From NCBI GenBank assembly GCA_964419255.1, contig CAYQOU010000021.1:1-59454 (forward strand): 59,454 nt of DNA, given 5' to 3'. The position numbers and the translations under genes were made by a program. Below the pieces are notes generated by a model. The model was not told the origin of the DNA, made no database searches, and worked only from the letters and a program-made list of their open reading frames with translations. Origin of the DNA: CAZPHU01 sp964419255. Its GTDB lineage: Bacteria; Fibrobacterota; Chitinivibrionia; Chitinivibrionales; CAYFVL01. Shown here in pieces: positions 51,007 through 59,454 of the stretch. Within the stretch, counting starts at the first letter, position 1. Each line of letters opens with the position of its first letter.

Positions 51007-51780
51007 ATGAAGACACCATGCAGGCAGATACTATCAACAATGATAGCTATGCTGGTTTTATTACCGTTTCGGACATCGGCCGACCAGCTGCACATAGCCG
51101 TGGCGGCAAATTTCACCGCGGCCACCAAAGCGATCGTTCCGCTGTTTGAAAAGAAGACCGGCCATACGGTTACGGTCAGTTTCGGCTCCACCGGCCAGCT
51201 TTTCTCTCAGATTGTCAACGGAGCTCCGTTTGATGTACTCCTTGCCGCCGATTCGCTCCGCCCCGCCGCACTGGTGCGTGAGGGGATCGGGATCGATTCG
51301 ACCCGTTTTACCTATGCACGGGGGGTACTCGCGCTGTGGAGCCCCAGGGAGGGATTTATCGATACCGCGGGTACCGTCCTCTCCGGCACATCCTGGCGGT
51401 ATTGTGCCTTCGCAAACCCCAAAACAGCGCCATATGGTGCCGCCGCCAGGCAGACTCTTCAAACGTTAAAGCTCACCCCCGGTATGGAAGACCGCCTGGT
51501 ACAGGGAACAAACATCGCACAGACCTGGCAGCAGGTGGCAAGTGGAAACGCGGAGTTGGGATTTGTGGCCTATGCACAGATCGCTCTGCTTTCGCCGGAG
51601 AAAAAAGGATCATACTGGATAGTGCCGCAGGATTACTACTCCCCGCTGCTCCAGCAGGCGGTGGTGCTAAAAAGTGCTCAACATAAAAGCGCTGCACATC
51701 AATTTACCGAATTTCTCCGCGATAAGCAGGCTCTGGCCATAATAATGCAGTATGGATATGGCGTGGGAGAGTCGCAATGA
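51007..51780 (+). CDS. modA: molybdate ABC transporter substrate-binding protein
   Basis: 257 residues. A signal peptide (ILSTMIAMLVLLPFRTSA) precedes the mature start DQLHIAVAANFTAATKAIVPLFEKKTGH, typical of ModA; SFGSTGQLFSQIVNGAPFDVLLAADS and GFVAYAQIALL follow. The Ser-rich loops bind the tetrahedral oxyanion. It captures molybdate or tungstate in the periplasm and delivers it to ModB. Overlaps modB by four bases. Confidence 0.93.
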   Translation: MKTPCRQILSTMIAMLVLLPFRTSADQLHIAVAANFTAATKAIVPLFEKKTGHTVTVSFGSTGQLFSQIVNGAPFDVLLAADSLRPAALVREGIGIDSTRFTYARGVLALWSPREGFIDTAGTVLSGTSWRYCAFANPKTAPYGAAARQTLQTLKLTPGMEDRLVQGTNIAQTWQQVASGNAELGFVAYAQIALLSPEKKGSYWIVPQDYYSPLLQQAVVLKSAQHKSAAHQFTEFLRDKQALAIIMQYGYGVGESQ

Positions 51781-52451
51781 GTGCGCTGGATTTAGAGGCG
51801 ATACAAACGACACTGCTCCTTGCGGTGACAGCAACCTCGGTGCTTCTCTGCATCGCCACGCCCCTGGCCTGGTGGCTTGCCCGAAGCAGTTCGCTGATTT
51901 CACATGTTGTGGGAACGATCGTCTCTTTACCGATAGTACTCCCCCCGACGGTGCTTGGTTTCTATCTGCTGATCCTTATGGGCCCGCAGGGGCCTTTCGG
52001 GTCGCTGCTGGAGCAAATCGGCATTCGCACTCTGGCTTTCTCATTCAGCGGCATTGTGATCGGTGCGGTGGTACATTCTCTTCCGTTTGTCGTGCAACCG
52101 ATTCAGAACAGCTTTATGGCCATCGGTAGGCGACCGCTTGAAGCCGCGGCCATGCTGAGGGCCGCTCCTCTCGACAGCTTCTTTACGGTTGCGCTGCCGC
52201 TTGCGGCACCCGGGTTTCTTACCGCCGCAACGCTTGGCTTTGCCCATGTCATCGGCGAGTTTGGGGTGATACTGATGATCGGTGGAAATATCCCGGGGAA
52301 AACCCGCGTGGTGTCGACAGCAATTTTCGACCATGTTGAAAGCATGAATTATGCACAGGCGCACCGGCTGGCGGCGGGTATTCTGGTTTTATCCGCCTGT
52401 ATTCTTTTAACCGTTCGGTTATTGAACAGGACACATGGCAAAGAACGATAG
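51777..52451 (+). CDS. modB: molybdate ABC transporter permease
   Basis: 224 residues, five to six membrane segments. The permease coupling segment GRRPLEAAAMLRAAPLDSFFTVALPLAAPGFLTAATLGFAHVIGEFGVILMIGGNIPG is a textbook ModB EAA region. Inner-membrane channel for molybdate. The ATG overlaps the modA stop (ATGA); modC begins three bases after its stop. Confidence 0.93.
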   Translation: MSALDLEAIQTTLLLAVTATSVLLCIATPLAWWLARSSSLISHVVGTIVSLPIVLPPTVLGFYLLILMGPQGPFGSLLEQIGIRTLAFSFSGIVIGAVVHSLPFVVQPIQNSFMAIGRRPLEAAAMLRAAPLDSFFTVALPLAAPGFLTAATLGFAHVIGEFGVILMIGGNIPGKTRVVSTAIFDHVESMNYAQAHRLAAGILVLSACILLTVRLLNRTHGKER

Positions 52452-52454
52452 ACT

Positions 52455-53522
52455 ATGAGAGCTCGTTACAGACATAAGCGCGGCAGTTTCACCCTCGCGG
52501 TTGATTCTCACATACCGGAAAAAGGTCTCACGGCACTTTTCGGTCCATCGGGATGCGGAAAAACCACTCTCCTTCGCTGCATCGCCGGACTTGACAGACC
52601 CGCAGAGGGACGACTGGAGGCGTTCGATAAACTGTGGCATGACACGGCAGCAAAAATGTTCACCCCGGCTCACAAGCGACCGTTTGGACTGGTGTTTCAG
52701 GAAAGCAACCTTTTTGAGCACCTCACCGTCGATGCCAACATCCGCTATGGCCTCAAACGCACACCATCATCTGAGCAGCAGTTCCGGATACGGGATATCA
52801 TTCACCTGCTTGGCATCGACCACCTTCTGACGCGCAAACCCCTGAGGCTCTCCGGCGGCGAGCGCCAGCGAGTGGCCCTTGCACGTGCGCTTCTGACCAC
52901 TCCTCGGCTGCTTCTGATGGATGAGCCGCTTTCGGCACTCGACATTCAGAGTAAGATGCAGATTTTTCCTTTCCTGGAGCGCATTCGCGATCAACTGCAG
53001 GTCCCAATCATATACGTAAGCCATTCGTTGCAGGAGGTTTCCAGGCTGGCCGATCACATGGTTGTGATGCATGAAGGCAGCGTATCTGCATCCGGCCCGA
53101 TTAATGACATTGCTACCCGTCTCGATTTACCTATGGAACGGGGAGATGAGGCCGGCGCGACACTCACCGGGAGGATAATGGAACACGACCACACCTACCA
53201 TCTCAGCGGTGTCGAATGTGAAGCGGGAACGCTGTGGATACCGCTGCGTGATGTACCGATCGGCAGCTATGTAAGGGTGCATGTGGCGGCCCGTGAGGTG
53301 AGTCTGTCATTGTCGGGTGATCTCCAAACAAGCAACCTCAACACGATCGCTGCGGTGGTAGAGAGTATTAGGCATTATGGAGAAGGCACCTGTATGGTGC
53401 GGCTGCGGAGTAATGGGGTGGCACTGCTTTCCAGAATAACGCTTCGGTCAAAAGATCTTCTGGAGCTTGAGCCGGGAAAAAAGATTTACGCCTACATCAA
53501 GACGGCGGCGATACGGGTGTAG
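52455..53522 (+). CDS. modC: molybdate ABC transporter ATP-binding protein
   Basis: 355 residues. Walker A GPSGCGKTTLL, Q-loop FQESNLF, signature LSGGERQRVALARALL, Walker B LLLMDEPLSALD, switch His in YVSHSLQEVSRLADH. A C-terminal Mop/TOBE-type domain (about 290-355; SLSGDLQTSNLNTIAAVVESIRHYGEG) binds molybdate for trans-inhibition in known ModC. It powers uptake. The trio modABC is complete although its neighbours are damaged. DNA here is noticeably G+C-rich. Confidence 0.95.
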   Translation: MRARYRHKRGSFTLAVDSHIPEKGLTALFGPSGCGKTTLLRCIAGLDRPAEGRLEAFDKLWHDTAAKMFTPAHKRPFGLVFQESNLFEHLTVDANIRYGLKRTPSSEQQFRIRDIIHLLGIDHLLTRKPLRLSGGERQRVALARALLTTPRLLLMDEPLSALDIQSKMQIFPFLERIRDQLQVPIIYVSHSLQEVSRLADHMVVMHEGSVSASGPINDIATRLDLPMERGDEAGATLTGRIMEHDHTYHLSGVECEAGTLWIPLRDVPIGSYVRVHVAAREVSLSLSGDLQTSNLNTIAAVVESIRHYGEGTCMVRLRSNGVALLSRITLRSKDLLELEPGKKIYAYIKTAAIRV

Positions 53523-53548
53523 CCTTTGACGCAAGCAGATTATGTCCC

Positions 53549-53570
53549 GGGGCGGAATCGATTCCGCCCC
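53549..53570. terminator. perfect 22-bp palindrome between convergent genes
   Basis: ggggcggaatc / gattccgcccc is a perfect inverted repeat without spacer, 26 bp after modC and 41 bp before the convergent chemoreceptor stop. Probably a shared transcript-end hairpin; a T-run is missing. Confidence 0.55.
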
Positions 53571-53611
53571 CGCGAACACGTTTATCAGTCCCCAAAAGAA
53601 CTTTGTCATTC

Positions 53612-55816
53612 TTATATCTTAAACTCCCCCACCAGCGCCTTGAGGCTTTCCGAAAGGGTTGCCAGCTCCTCGATGCTGGCTCTCATCTCGGCGATGCCGC
53701 GGGATGTATCGGCAACCGCTTCGTTTACGCCCTGCACGTTGCTTGAGACCTCAGACAACCCTTTTGCCGATTGCTCCACGTTGCGGGCGACTTCACCGAC
53801 ACCGTTATTGACGTGGCCAATTGAGTTGGATATCTCGTTTATCGTCGCGCTCTGCTCTTCCACCGCACTGACAATTGTCTGAGATATTGTGTTCACCTCA
53901 CCGATCACCCCGACGACAAGCTCAATGGCATCGACCGCAGAGCCGGTGTTCTTCTGCATATCCTCGATCTGAGAGCCAATCTCCTGGGTTGCCTGCGCGG
54001 TCTGCTTGGCAAGCTCCTTTACTTCGTTTGCTACAACGGCAAAGCCCTTACCGGCCTCGCCGGCCGATGCCGCCTCGATTGTTGCATTAAGAGCAAGCAG
54101 ATTGGTCTGATCGGCAATATCATTGATCACCTCGATTACTTTACCGATGGATTTGGCCGATGTGCCCAGACGATCCATGATATCTTTACTGGAGGTGGCG
54201 TGTTTGTTTGCGTTTTCCGCAATAGCCAGCTCTTTCTGGCAGTTTTGGGCGACCTCGGCAAGTGATGTGCTCATCTCCTCAATAGCCGTGGCGACCGTGT
54301 TTGACGAGTCGTTCATCTCCTCTGCCGCCGCAGAGATGGTGTTTATGGTGGTGGTGATCTCTTCGGTAGATGATGCCACGGTGTTTGTCTGCGCGGTCAT
54401 CTCCTCGGTGTTTGCCGCAATCTGGATAGAAGCTGCCGAAAGCTCTGATGCCGAAGAGGCAACGGTATCGGCATTGCCGACAACCCGCCCGATGATGTCC
54501 CGCAGTTTGTCGACAAAGTCATTGAAGTACTTTGCCATATCACCGATCTCATCCCTGGTTTTCACCTCAAGGCGCCGAGTAAGATCCCCTTCACCTTCCG
54601 AAATATCTTTCAACATATCGGCGGCATTACGGATGGGGCGGGTGATACCTCCGGACAAAAACCACCAGAGAACTGCAACACCAGCAATCGAGAGTATCAA
54701 GGCAAGCACCATCGCCACGCGTCCTTCCCTATTTACCGCGCGAATTTCATTTACCCCGTCCATGAACTCCTCCTCATACGAGCCTACACCGATGATCCAG
54801 CCCCACGGTTCGAAATAGGCTATTTCTGCGATTTTCGGTCTGGGCTCAGCTTCGCCGTCACCCTGGTGAAGATACCTGACATGTTTAAATTCCCCGGTTT
54901 TCAAGGCAAGAGCTTTCTCTACAATTTCCTGCACATAAAAACGCCCCTCTGCATCTTTCTTTTCCCAGAGATTTTCGCCATCGTTCTTCCCATTATCCGA
55001 AATGATGTAGTTACCTTTAGCATCCAGCACAAAGACATATCCCGATTCACCAACCGTAATGTCATGAATCTGCCGCCGAAGACTCTTTGCACTCTCCTCG
55101 GGGACACCGGTGTAAAGCATTCCCATGACGTTTCCCGCGTCATCACGTATCGGTTCGTAGGCTGTGACATACCACTTGTTAACGACGTACGCCCGTCCTA
55201 CGAACCGTTCCCCGGCCAGTACTTTTTTAAGCACCGGATTTAGTTTCCCGTTGGGATCAGTCGCGGGGATATAGGTGCCTATAGCCCGGGTTTTGTCGAG
55301 TTTTCGCACATTTGTGCACACCCGAAGCATATCGCCCTGATCATTCATCCGCTGAAATATCGTACAGGTTCCTCCCACAAGCTCCTGCGCTTTATCGACA
55401 ACCGGGGACGACTGAGCAAAGCCGCTGTTTTTTCCCAGCCATACATCGCCGAGCATCATTTTGGGCAAATCAATGGACAAACTCTTCTTTGTATACTGGT
55501 TAACAGCATCCCACTTCACCGTTTCACGGCTGAACCACACATCTCCAGTCTGCTGCATGATATCTCCTGCGACATTCAGATCATTTATCACTTTCTGCTC
55601 CAGCACCTCCTGCTGACTGGTCAGCATAGCTACAACACCTTCGAGAGTTTTTTCCAGCGCCTGCTCGGTAAGCCTGTGCGCTTCCTCTGTGGCTACATGC
55701 TCAGCATATCTTGCCTTCCACAAAGCAATACCCGCAATAATAACCATGGGAATGATTGTCGCTGTTACCCCGAACAAAACCAGCTTCCTGGCGATTGTTA
55801 GATTCCTCAGATTCAT
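53612..55816 (-). CDS. methyl-accepting chemotaxis protein with Cache sensor
   Basis: 734 residues. First membrane segment at about 12-31, a periplasmic Cache region (about 35-365, with KWYVTAYEPIRDDAGNVMGMLYTGVPEES and ESGYVFVLDAKGNYIISD, IAYFEPWGWIIGVGSYEEEF), a second membrane segment at about 370-392 (VAMVLALILSIAGVAVLWWFL), HAMP (about 393-447) and a long methyl-accepting coiled coil with the hairpin tip QTNLLALNATIEAASAGEAGKGFAVVANEVKELA. It senses a small ligand, likely a carboxylate or amine by Cache type, and signals to CheA. Stands alone. Confidence 0.95.
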   Translation of the reverse strand: MNLRNLTIARKLVLFGVTATIIPMVIIAGIALWKARYAEHVATEEAHRLTEQALEKTLEGVVAMLTSQQEVLEQKVINDLNVAGDIMQQTGDVWFSRETVKWDAVNQYTKKSLSIDLPKMMLGDVWLGKNSGFAQSSPVVDKAQELVGGTCTIFQRMNDQGDMLRVCTNVRKLDKTRAIGTYIPATDPNGKLNPVLKKVLAGERFVGRAYVVNKWYVTAYEPIRDDAGNVMGMLYTGVPEESAKSLRRQIHDITVGESGYVFVLDAKGNYIISDNGKNDGENLWEKKDAEGRFYVQEIVEKALALKTGEFKHVRYLHQGDGEAEPRPKIAEIAYFEPWGWIIGVGSYEEEFMDGVNEIRAVNREGRVAMVLALILSIAGVAVLWWFLSGGITRPIRNAADMLKDISEGEGDLTRRLEVKTRDEIGDMAKYFNDFVDKLRDIIGRVVGNADTVASSASELSAASIQIAANTEEMTAQTNTVASSTEEITTTINTISAAAEEMNDSSNTVATAIEEMSTSLAEVAQNCQKELAIAENANKHATSSKDIMDRLGTSAKSIGKVIEVINDIADQTNLLALNATIEAASAGEAGKGFAVVANEVKELAKQTAQATQEIGSQIEDMQKNTGSAVDAIELVVGVIGEVNTISQTIVSAVEEQSATINEISNSIGHVNNGVGEVARNVEQSAKGLSEVSSNVQGVNEAVADTSRGIAEMRASIEELATLSESLKALVGEFKI

Positions 55817-56454
55817 CTTTTCTTCTCTCTCCTGAAGGCATTAAGTAGTATCTGTTCAGAATAACTACTACTGATTCATTTGTCATTCTCTCGAACGCGG
55901 GGACCACAAAGTAGCAGCCAAGCAAATCATTTTTCATAGCCGCGATTTTAAACACACCTGTGCCGATCCCGGCCGCGGGACGAGCATGGATGCCGGATCA
56001 TCCCGCAAGCGGGAGCATGACATACGTGAGGTACTTTTCTGAACAAAATCGGGTAATGTAATGGTAGAAAATCATCATCTAGCCAGAACCATTGCTTGCA
56101 GTTTTATCCTTTATTTTACCATAGCCGATCATATCGTCAATCGTTATTTGACTCTTTTTGCCTTTTCGGCCATAGGCACATGCTGCCTTGAGCCAATAGC
56201 AGTTTGTGATTATTTCACTTCTCCGCAAGTTATGTGAGGTTTCTTTTTCACATATTGCTGCTAATTGGATGAATTAGATCGGCCGTTGGATTTTTTTTTC
56301 GGCAGTCCTCCCTTTTCTCAGATGATATTTGACATCTTCTCCCTCATCTTTTATCTTATATTAAGGGGACGTGTCGATCTTGAAATGCTGATCCGGCATG
56401 AACTCATCATTTTTGTTGCAATCTCTAATCTACTTCAATGAAAAGGGTTTTTTT
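55817..56454. other. divergent intergenic region, no gene
   Basis: 638 bp between the chemoreceptor (minus) and the DUF4168 gene (plus). It contains a G+C-rich pair of hairpins at about 55965-56020 (cccg-gccg-cggg and tcccg-caag-cggga), then A+T-rich DNA to the DUF4168 leader. Promoters for both genes must be here, but no clear hexamers stand out. Confidence 0.45.
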
Positions 56455-56994
56455 ATGCGTTATTTTCAACAGACAAAAATCTCTCTCATACTATCCATGT
56501 TAGTTATATCGATCTTACTGCTTGTCGAGAATATCTACGCCCAATCTTCACCGGCAGGAAGTACACAGTCGATACAACAGCAGATGGGCGCTGCGCAGCT
56601 GCCGGAGGAGGCGAAAGATGTCAGTGACCAGGAGCTTGAAAATTTCCTGACGGTAAACCAGAAGATGCAGTCGGTACAGATCGAGACACAGAAAAAAATG
56701 CATACGGTGATATCCGAGGAAGGCCTCTCGCCCAAACGCTACGATGAGATAGCACGTTCACAGATGGACAAAAGCAAAAATGCTGACGCCTCTGAGGAAG
56801 AGCTTCAGAAAGCACAGAAAGCCTCCAACCGAATGCAGACACTTCAGCAGCAGATGCATACTAAGGGAGCAGAGGTTATACAGGAAGAGGGACTCACTCC
56901 TGTACGCTACCAGCAGATCGGCATGGCCATTCAGCAGAAACCTGAACTTCAGAAGCGATATCAGCAGCTGGTTGCGGAGGAGCAGAAGAAGTAA
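56455..56994 (+). CDS. exported DUF4168 protein
   Basis: 179 residues from the ATG at 56455 (aaaaggg upstream); the frame opens 57 bases earlier without leader-like sequence. Signal peptide ISLILSMLVISILLLVENIYA, then two similar helical modules ending in a 'EEGLSP(K)RYDEIA' and 'EEGLTPVRYQQIG' motif, the DUF4168 pattern. The protein is Gln/Glu-rich and mostly helical. Probably periplasmic. Function unknown. Confidence 0.8.
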   Translation: MRYFQQTKISLILSMLVISILLLVENIYAQSSPAGSTQSIQQQMGAAQLPEEAKDVSDQELENFLTVNQKMQSVQIETQKKMHTVISEEGLSPKRYDEIARSQMDKSKNADASEEELQKAQKASNRMQTLQQQMHTKGAEVIQEEGLTPVRYQQIGMAIQQKPELQKRYQQLVAEEQKK

Positions 56995-57093
56995 ACCGTT
57001 GATCCGCTAAATTGCCAAATGCAAATGTGTAAATCAACCTAATCGGCTTACGCATCTGATAAACACATTCCACCTTGTGCGAACAATGAGCAT

Positions 57094-58434
57094 TCACGAT
57101 GAAAACCGCTCGTAGTGTATCCTGGATGCCCTCACGCCAAGTCGCTTGAGATGGCTGATCATCGCCGAGCGCATCGAATCGGAGCCACAGATATATACGG
57201 CGTGAGGACATCCGTTTTGCAGCTTCTGCCTTAGAAGCTCCTCGGTTATGCGCCGCTCCCAGCGCTGCGGCGGCTTCTCGCGGGTGACAACCGGGACAAA
57301 ATGGAACAGAGGATAATCATTGGCCAGGGCAAAGAAATATTGCGCCGCGAAAAGCTCCCTGCCGGTCTGCGCACTCCACATAAGCGTTAGCTGCTCAGTA
57401 AAGCCCTGCTGTCTTTGGGACTGGATTATCGACTGAAACGGCGTTATACCTATCCCACCGGCAATAAACAGATGCGGTCCGGCCGAAAGATCGGGAGTAA
57501 ACGTCCCATACGGACCGTCCAGATGCACCCTGGCGCCAGGCTTGACTGAGGCAAGCCTCTCGGTGTAATCACCCAGTTTCTTTATTGTTAAGGAGATGTG
57601 CGGCTCATCGGGGGCCGAGGAGATGGTGAACGGGTGCTCCTCGGTACCGCAGGTCCTGGACATAACGCGCATGTAGCAGAACTGCCCCGCCTTGTGTGCA
57701 AAGCGCCAATCGTCTTTCCCCTGTATGTTGACCCGATACACGGTCGGACTCAGAAACTTAACTTCGACTATGAATCCGGACCGTATGGAGAGAGCAACTC
57801 GTCTCACCACAGTATGGTAGAGGTATACGGCGATGGCAGCCGCCCCCGCTCCGCCCATCAACCACATCCGTCCAGCGCTTTCGGCCGTCGAATAAGCCGT
57901 AAGTACATGGATTATGATAAGGACCGTTGCAACAGAGACGGCATTATGCAAAAGCTTTACGCGCGAGTAATCCGCCCCGAGTCTTTTCACCGCGAAACGA
58001 CGCAGATGATTAAACGGCTTGATTCTTTGTACCCGGCCTTCAATCATGAATAGATGCGTAAGTATAGCGACGGCTACAAATATGCCCATTCCCGCGACTC
58101 CCAGTTTGACCTGCATGACGGTGTAGTCGGCGTAATCGAGTTTAAACCAGTAGTGCACAAAAGCCAAAACGACCGCCACCCCGGCGATATGACCGTGGGC
58201 TATCATCACACGGTCGTGTCCGTAAAGACGATCAAGAAACGGCAAACGCGCTGCGATCACAAGGGTCATAAGAAAGTACCAGTACGATACTATCCCAAAT
58301 GCCATACCAAGGGAGTAGTCGTGGAGAATCGAGTACCAGTTTCCGGCAAAGTAAAGATGCAGCGGCAGTGCCGGTGAGAGCATCGCCGCAGCAAGAACAG
58401 TCAACCGAATAGGCTTTGTGAGTGTCGGAGGCAT
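57094..58434 (-). CDS. ferric-reductase-like membrane flavoprotein
   Basis: 446 residues. About 210 N-terminal residues hold six membrane segments with His residues suitable for heme (DYSLGMAFGIVSYWYFL, AHGHIAGVAVVLAFVHYWFKL, LLHNAVSVATVLIIIHVLTAYS). The cytoplasmic part is a ferredoxin-NADP reductase module: FCYMRVMSRTCGTEEHPFTISS (FAD), GPYGTFTPDL, LFIAGGIGITPFQSII (NAD(P)), VYICGSDSMRSAMISHLKRLGV. It moves electrons from NAD(P)H across the membrane. It is 17 bases behind the exported small protein, forming an operon. Confidence 0.85.
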   Translation of the reverse strand: MPPTLTKPIRLTVLAAAMLSPALPLHLYFAGNWYSILHDYSLGMAFGIVSYWYFLMTLVIAARLPFLDRLYGHDRVMIAHGHIAGVAVVLAFVHYWFKLDYADYTVMQVKLGVAGMGIFVAVAILTHLFMIEGRVQRIKPFNHLRRFAVKRLGADYSRVKLLHNAVSVATVLIIIHVLTAYSTAESAGRMWLMGGAGAAAIAVYLYHTVVRRVALSIRSGFIVEVKFLSPTVYRVNIQGKDDWRFAHKAGQFCYMRVMSRTCGTEEHPFTISSAPDEPHISLTIKKLGDYTERLASVKPGARVHLDGPYGTFTPDLSAGPHLFIAGGIGITPFQSIIQSQRQQGFTEQLTLMWSAQTGRELFAAQYFFALANDYPLFHFVPVVTREKPPQRWERRITEELLRQKLQNGCPHAVYICGSDSMRSAMISHLKRLGVRASRIHYERFSS

Positions 58435-58451
58435 GGAGTTTTTCCTTGGGA

Positions 58452-58958
58452 CTACTGCTCGAGGCCAAGAAGCTTATCGGTATATGTGGCAGCCAGGCTC
58501 TTTACGTTCTTTTTGGCCGATGCAGAGGTGACCACATCCACATCCGCCTCGACTTCCCAGTCGCGAGTCTGGGTGGTATGCAGAAGGATTCGGTTTTTGT
58601 GCTGCTCGTTTGCGGAAAGCCAATCCTTTACCCAGGGCCGAACCTTGGAATTGACCCCTGAATTTGTGATAAACACGAGGTCGTAATCCGATGCGCTATG
58701 CTCATTGAGCTGCTTTTTGTGATTGTCCACCATGGTCACATTATGCCCCCTGGAGGCAAGGCTCGACTGCATTTGGACAATCAGCTCCTGTTTAAATGCC
58801 GTTTTCTCCATGGCAAGCAGGATACGTTTGGGAGCGGATTCGGCAGCCGTCTTCTCGACTGTCGTCTTTTGCCCGGTGGTATCGATGGATTCGGGCTGCT
58901 GCGCACATACGCTTGTTAGAAGTGCTGCTATACTCATTATGGTAACCAGACGTTTCAT
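58452..58958 (-). CDS. exported flavodoxin-like or NAD(P)H-oxidoreductase-like small protein
   Basis: 168 residues. A signal peptide (MKRLVTIMSIAALLTSVCA) is followed by a Thr/Glu-rich linker and an alpha/beta domain (KRILLAMEKTAFKQELIVQMQSSLASRGHNVTMVDN... YDLVFITNSGVNSKVRPWVKDWL... RILLHTTQT). The layout is flavodoxin-like, but the FMN P-loop (T/S-x-T-G-x-T) is not present, so flavin binding is doubtful. aggag lies before the ATG. First gene of the operon with the ferric-reductase-like protein, perhaps its periplasmic partner. Confidence 0.6.
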   Translation of the reverse strand: MKRLVTIMSIAALLTSVCAQQPESIDTTGQKTTVEKTAAESAPKRILLAMEKTAFKQELIVQMQSSLASRGHNVTMVDNHKKQLNEHSASDYDLVFITNSGVNSKVRPWVKDWLSANEQHKNRILLHTTQTRDWEVEADVDVVTSASAKKNVKSLAATYTDKLLGLEQ

Positions 58959-59187
58959 TCAGATACTCCTGTCACAGGTTGTCGAAGAAATCAAGTACAT
59001 CATTAAAATAATGTCTCCCATCACCCGGATGCCCCTCGATGTATCCGGCCCGAAAACTCTAATTGAAACCGCAAGGAACACCAATATAAATTCTAACTGT
59101 TTTCCCCGAAGATATAGACGGCACGCTTCGGGCAGTACGTAAATTATCTCTATTAAGGATCCGGCTTTGAGACCGGGTATAGCGTCC

Positions 59188-59454
59188 ATGATCTATCAGG
59201 TTATCAAACCTTCGGCTCTCCTCTCGCGGTTTATCCGTCATTATTGGGTATTGGAGAGCGAGGCCGGGGATGTATCGGAGACGCAACGAGTCATACCGAC
59301 CGGCAACATCGAGATCATGTTTCACTATGGAACCCCCTTCTGTTACCGCACGAATACCGGTTATATCAGTCAGCCCCGATCGTTTATCAGCGGGATCAGC
59401 AGCTGTTTACACACAGATTTCACCCATAACAAATTCGCCCCTAAATCAGAGGTT
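59188..59454 (+). CDS. AraC-type regulator, 5' part (runs off the window)
   Basis: 89 codons open to the end of the window. The start MIYQVIKPSALLSRFIRHYW and QRVIPTGNIEIMFHYG is the N-terminal domain of a DUF6597/AraC-type transcription factor, which normally continues to a C-terminal double-HTH. No strong ribosome-binding site is visible. The 229 bp before it hold no gene. Confidence 0.75.
   Translation, partial: MIYQVIKPSALLSRFIRHYWVLESEAGDVSETQRVIPTGNIEIMFHYGTPFCYRTNTGYISQPRSFISGISSCLHTDFTHNKFAPKSEV

Noticed and set aside
52767..53072. Minus-strand frames in modC
   Set aside because: Shadows of the G+C-rich modC gene.

Overview
The window looks like a chromosomal segment of a Gram-negative, didermic bacterium, most likely of the phylum Fibrobacterota (Fibrobacter or Chitinivibrio relatives). 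Grounds: a 1042-residue exported protein with the architecture I remember for the Fibrobacter paralogous family TIGR02171 (SUMF1-like domain, WD40-like middle, SGNH-like end); a propeller protein ending in a type IX secretion (T9SS)-like sorting domain; many predicted lipoproteins, several with a relaxed lipobox; PEGA/beta-barrel proteins and LPS-type glycosyltransferases. The phylum call is inference; no rRNA is present. Genes are tightly packed with frequent 1-4 base overlaps.

0-6 kb: a membrane-anchored metallopeptidase whose 3' end is a 14-bp tandem repeat; a ZTP (pfl) riboswitch controlling a long-form glyA; hpt; an outer-membrane barrel; a lipoprotein resembling a dual-specificity phosphatase without its catalytic Cys; tRNA-Asn. 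6-12.6 kb: a sigma-70 factor followed by envelope genes (a 978-aa Ig-repeat/SGNH lipoprotein, an acidic protein, a secreted protein, an M61-like metallopeptidase lipoprotein). 12.6-23 kb: an envelope glycan locus. On the plus strand are a Gfo/Idh/MocA dehydrogenase and a FemAB/GNAT-like protein; converging on the minus strand is a six-gene operon (propeller, TIGR02171-like, small ORF, three glycosyltransferases).

23-34 kb: tRNA-Ala(CGC), an HTH-STAS fusion, a toroid lyase-like protein, YqeY, GSCFA, a heptosyltransferase-like GT9, ahcY, thyX, cysteine synthase, and on the minus strand a Nudix enzyme and an alpha/beta hydrolase. 34-42.6 kb: U32 peptidase, aminotransferase, HAD, then a YedF / class V aminotransferase / DUF3343 selenium-type cluster and a divergent Ser/Thr kinase. 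42.8-44.6 kb: a stress trio (hydrolase-like protein lacking its nucleophile Ser, GSP17M-like, DUF892). 44.8-49 kb: NYN-cold-shock fusion, PEGA/barrel protein, small lipoprotein, YugP peptidase, initiator tRNA.

49-59.5 kb: a PPOX protein; a hairpin-rich intergenic region; a molybdate locus in which a porin gene and a modE gene have each lost their middle while modA, modB and modC are intact; a Cache chemoreceptor; DUF4168; a ferric-reductase-like flavoprotein with an exported partner; and the start of an AraC-type regulator running off the end.

The strongest oddities are the paired internal deletions next to modABC, the Ser-to-Trp hydrolase, the HTH-STAS fusion without a phosphosite, the riboswitch whose conserved 3' segment can pair with the Shine-Dalgarno sequence, and the TIGR02171/T9SS/glycosyltransferase operon. 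I did not find a CRISPR array, an intact insertion sequence, a prophage or a clearly defence-related system.
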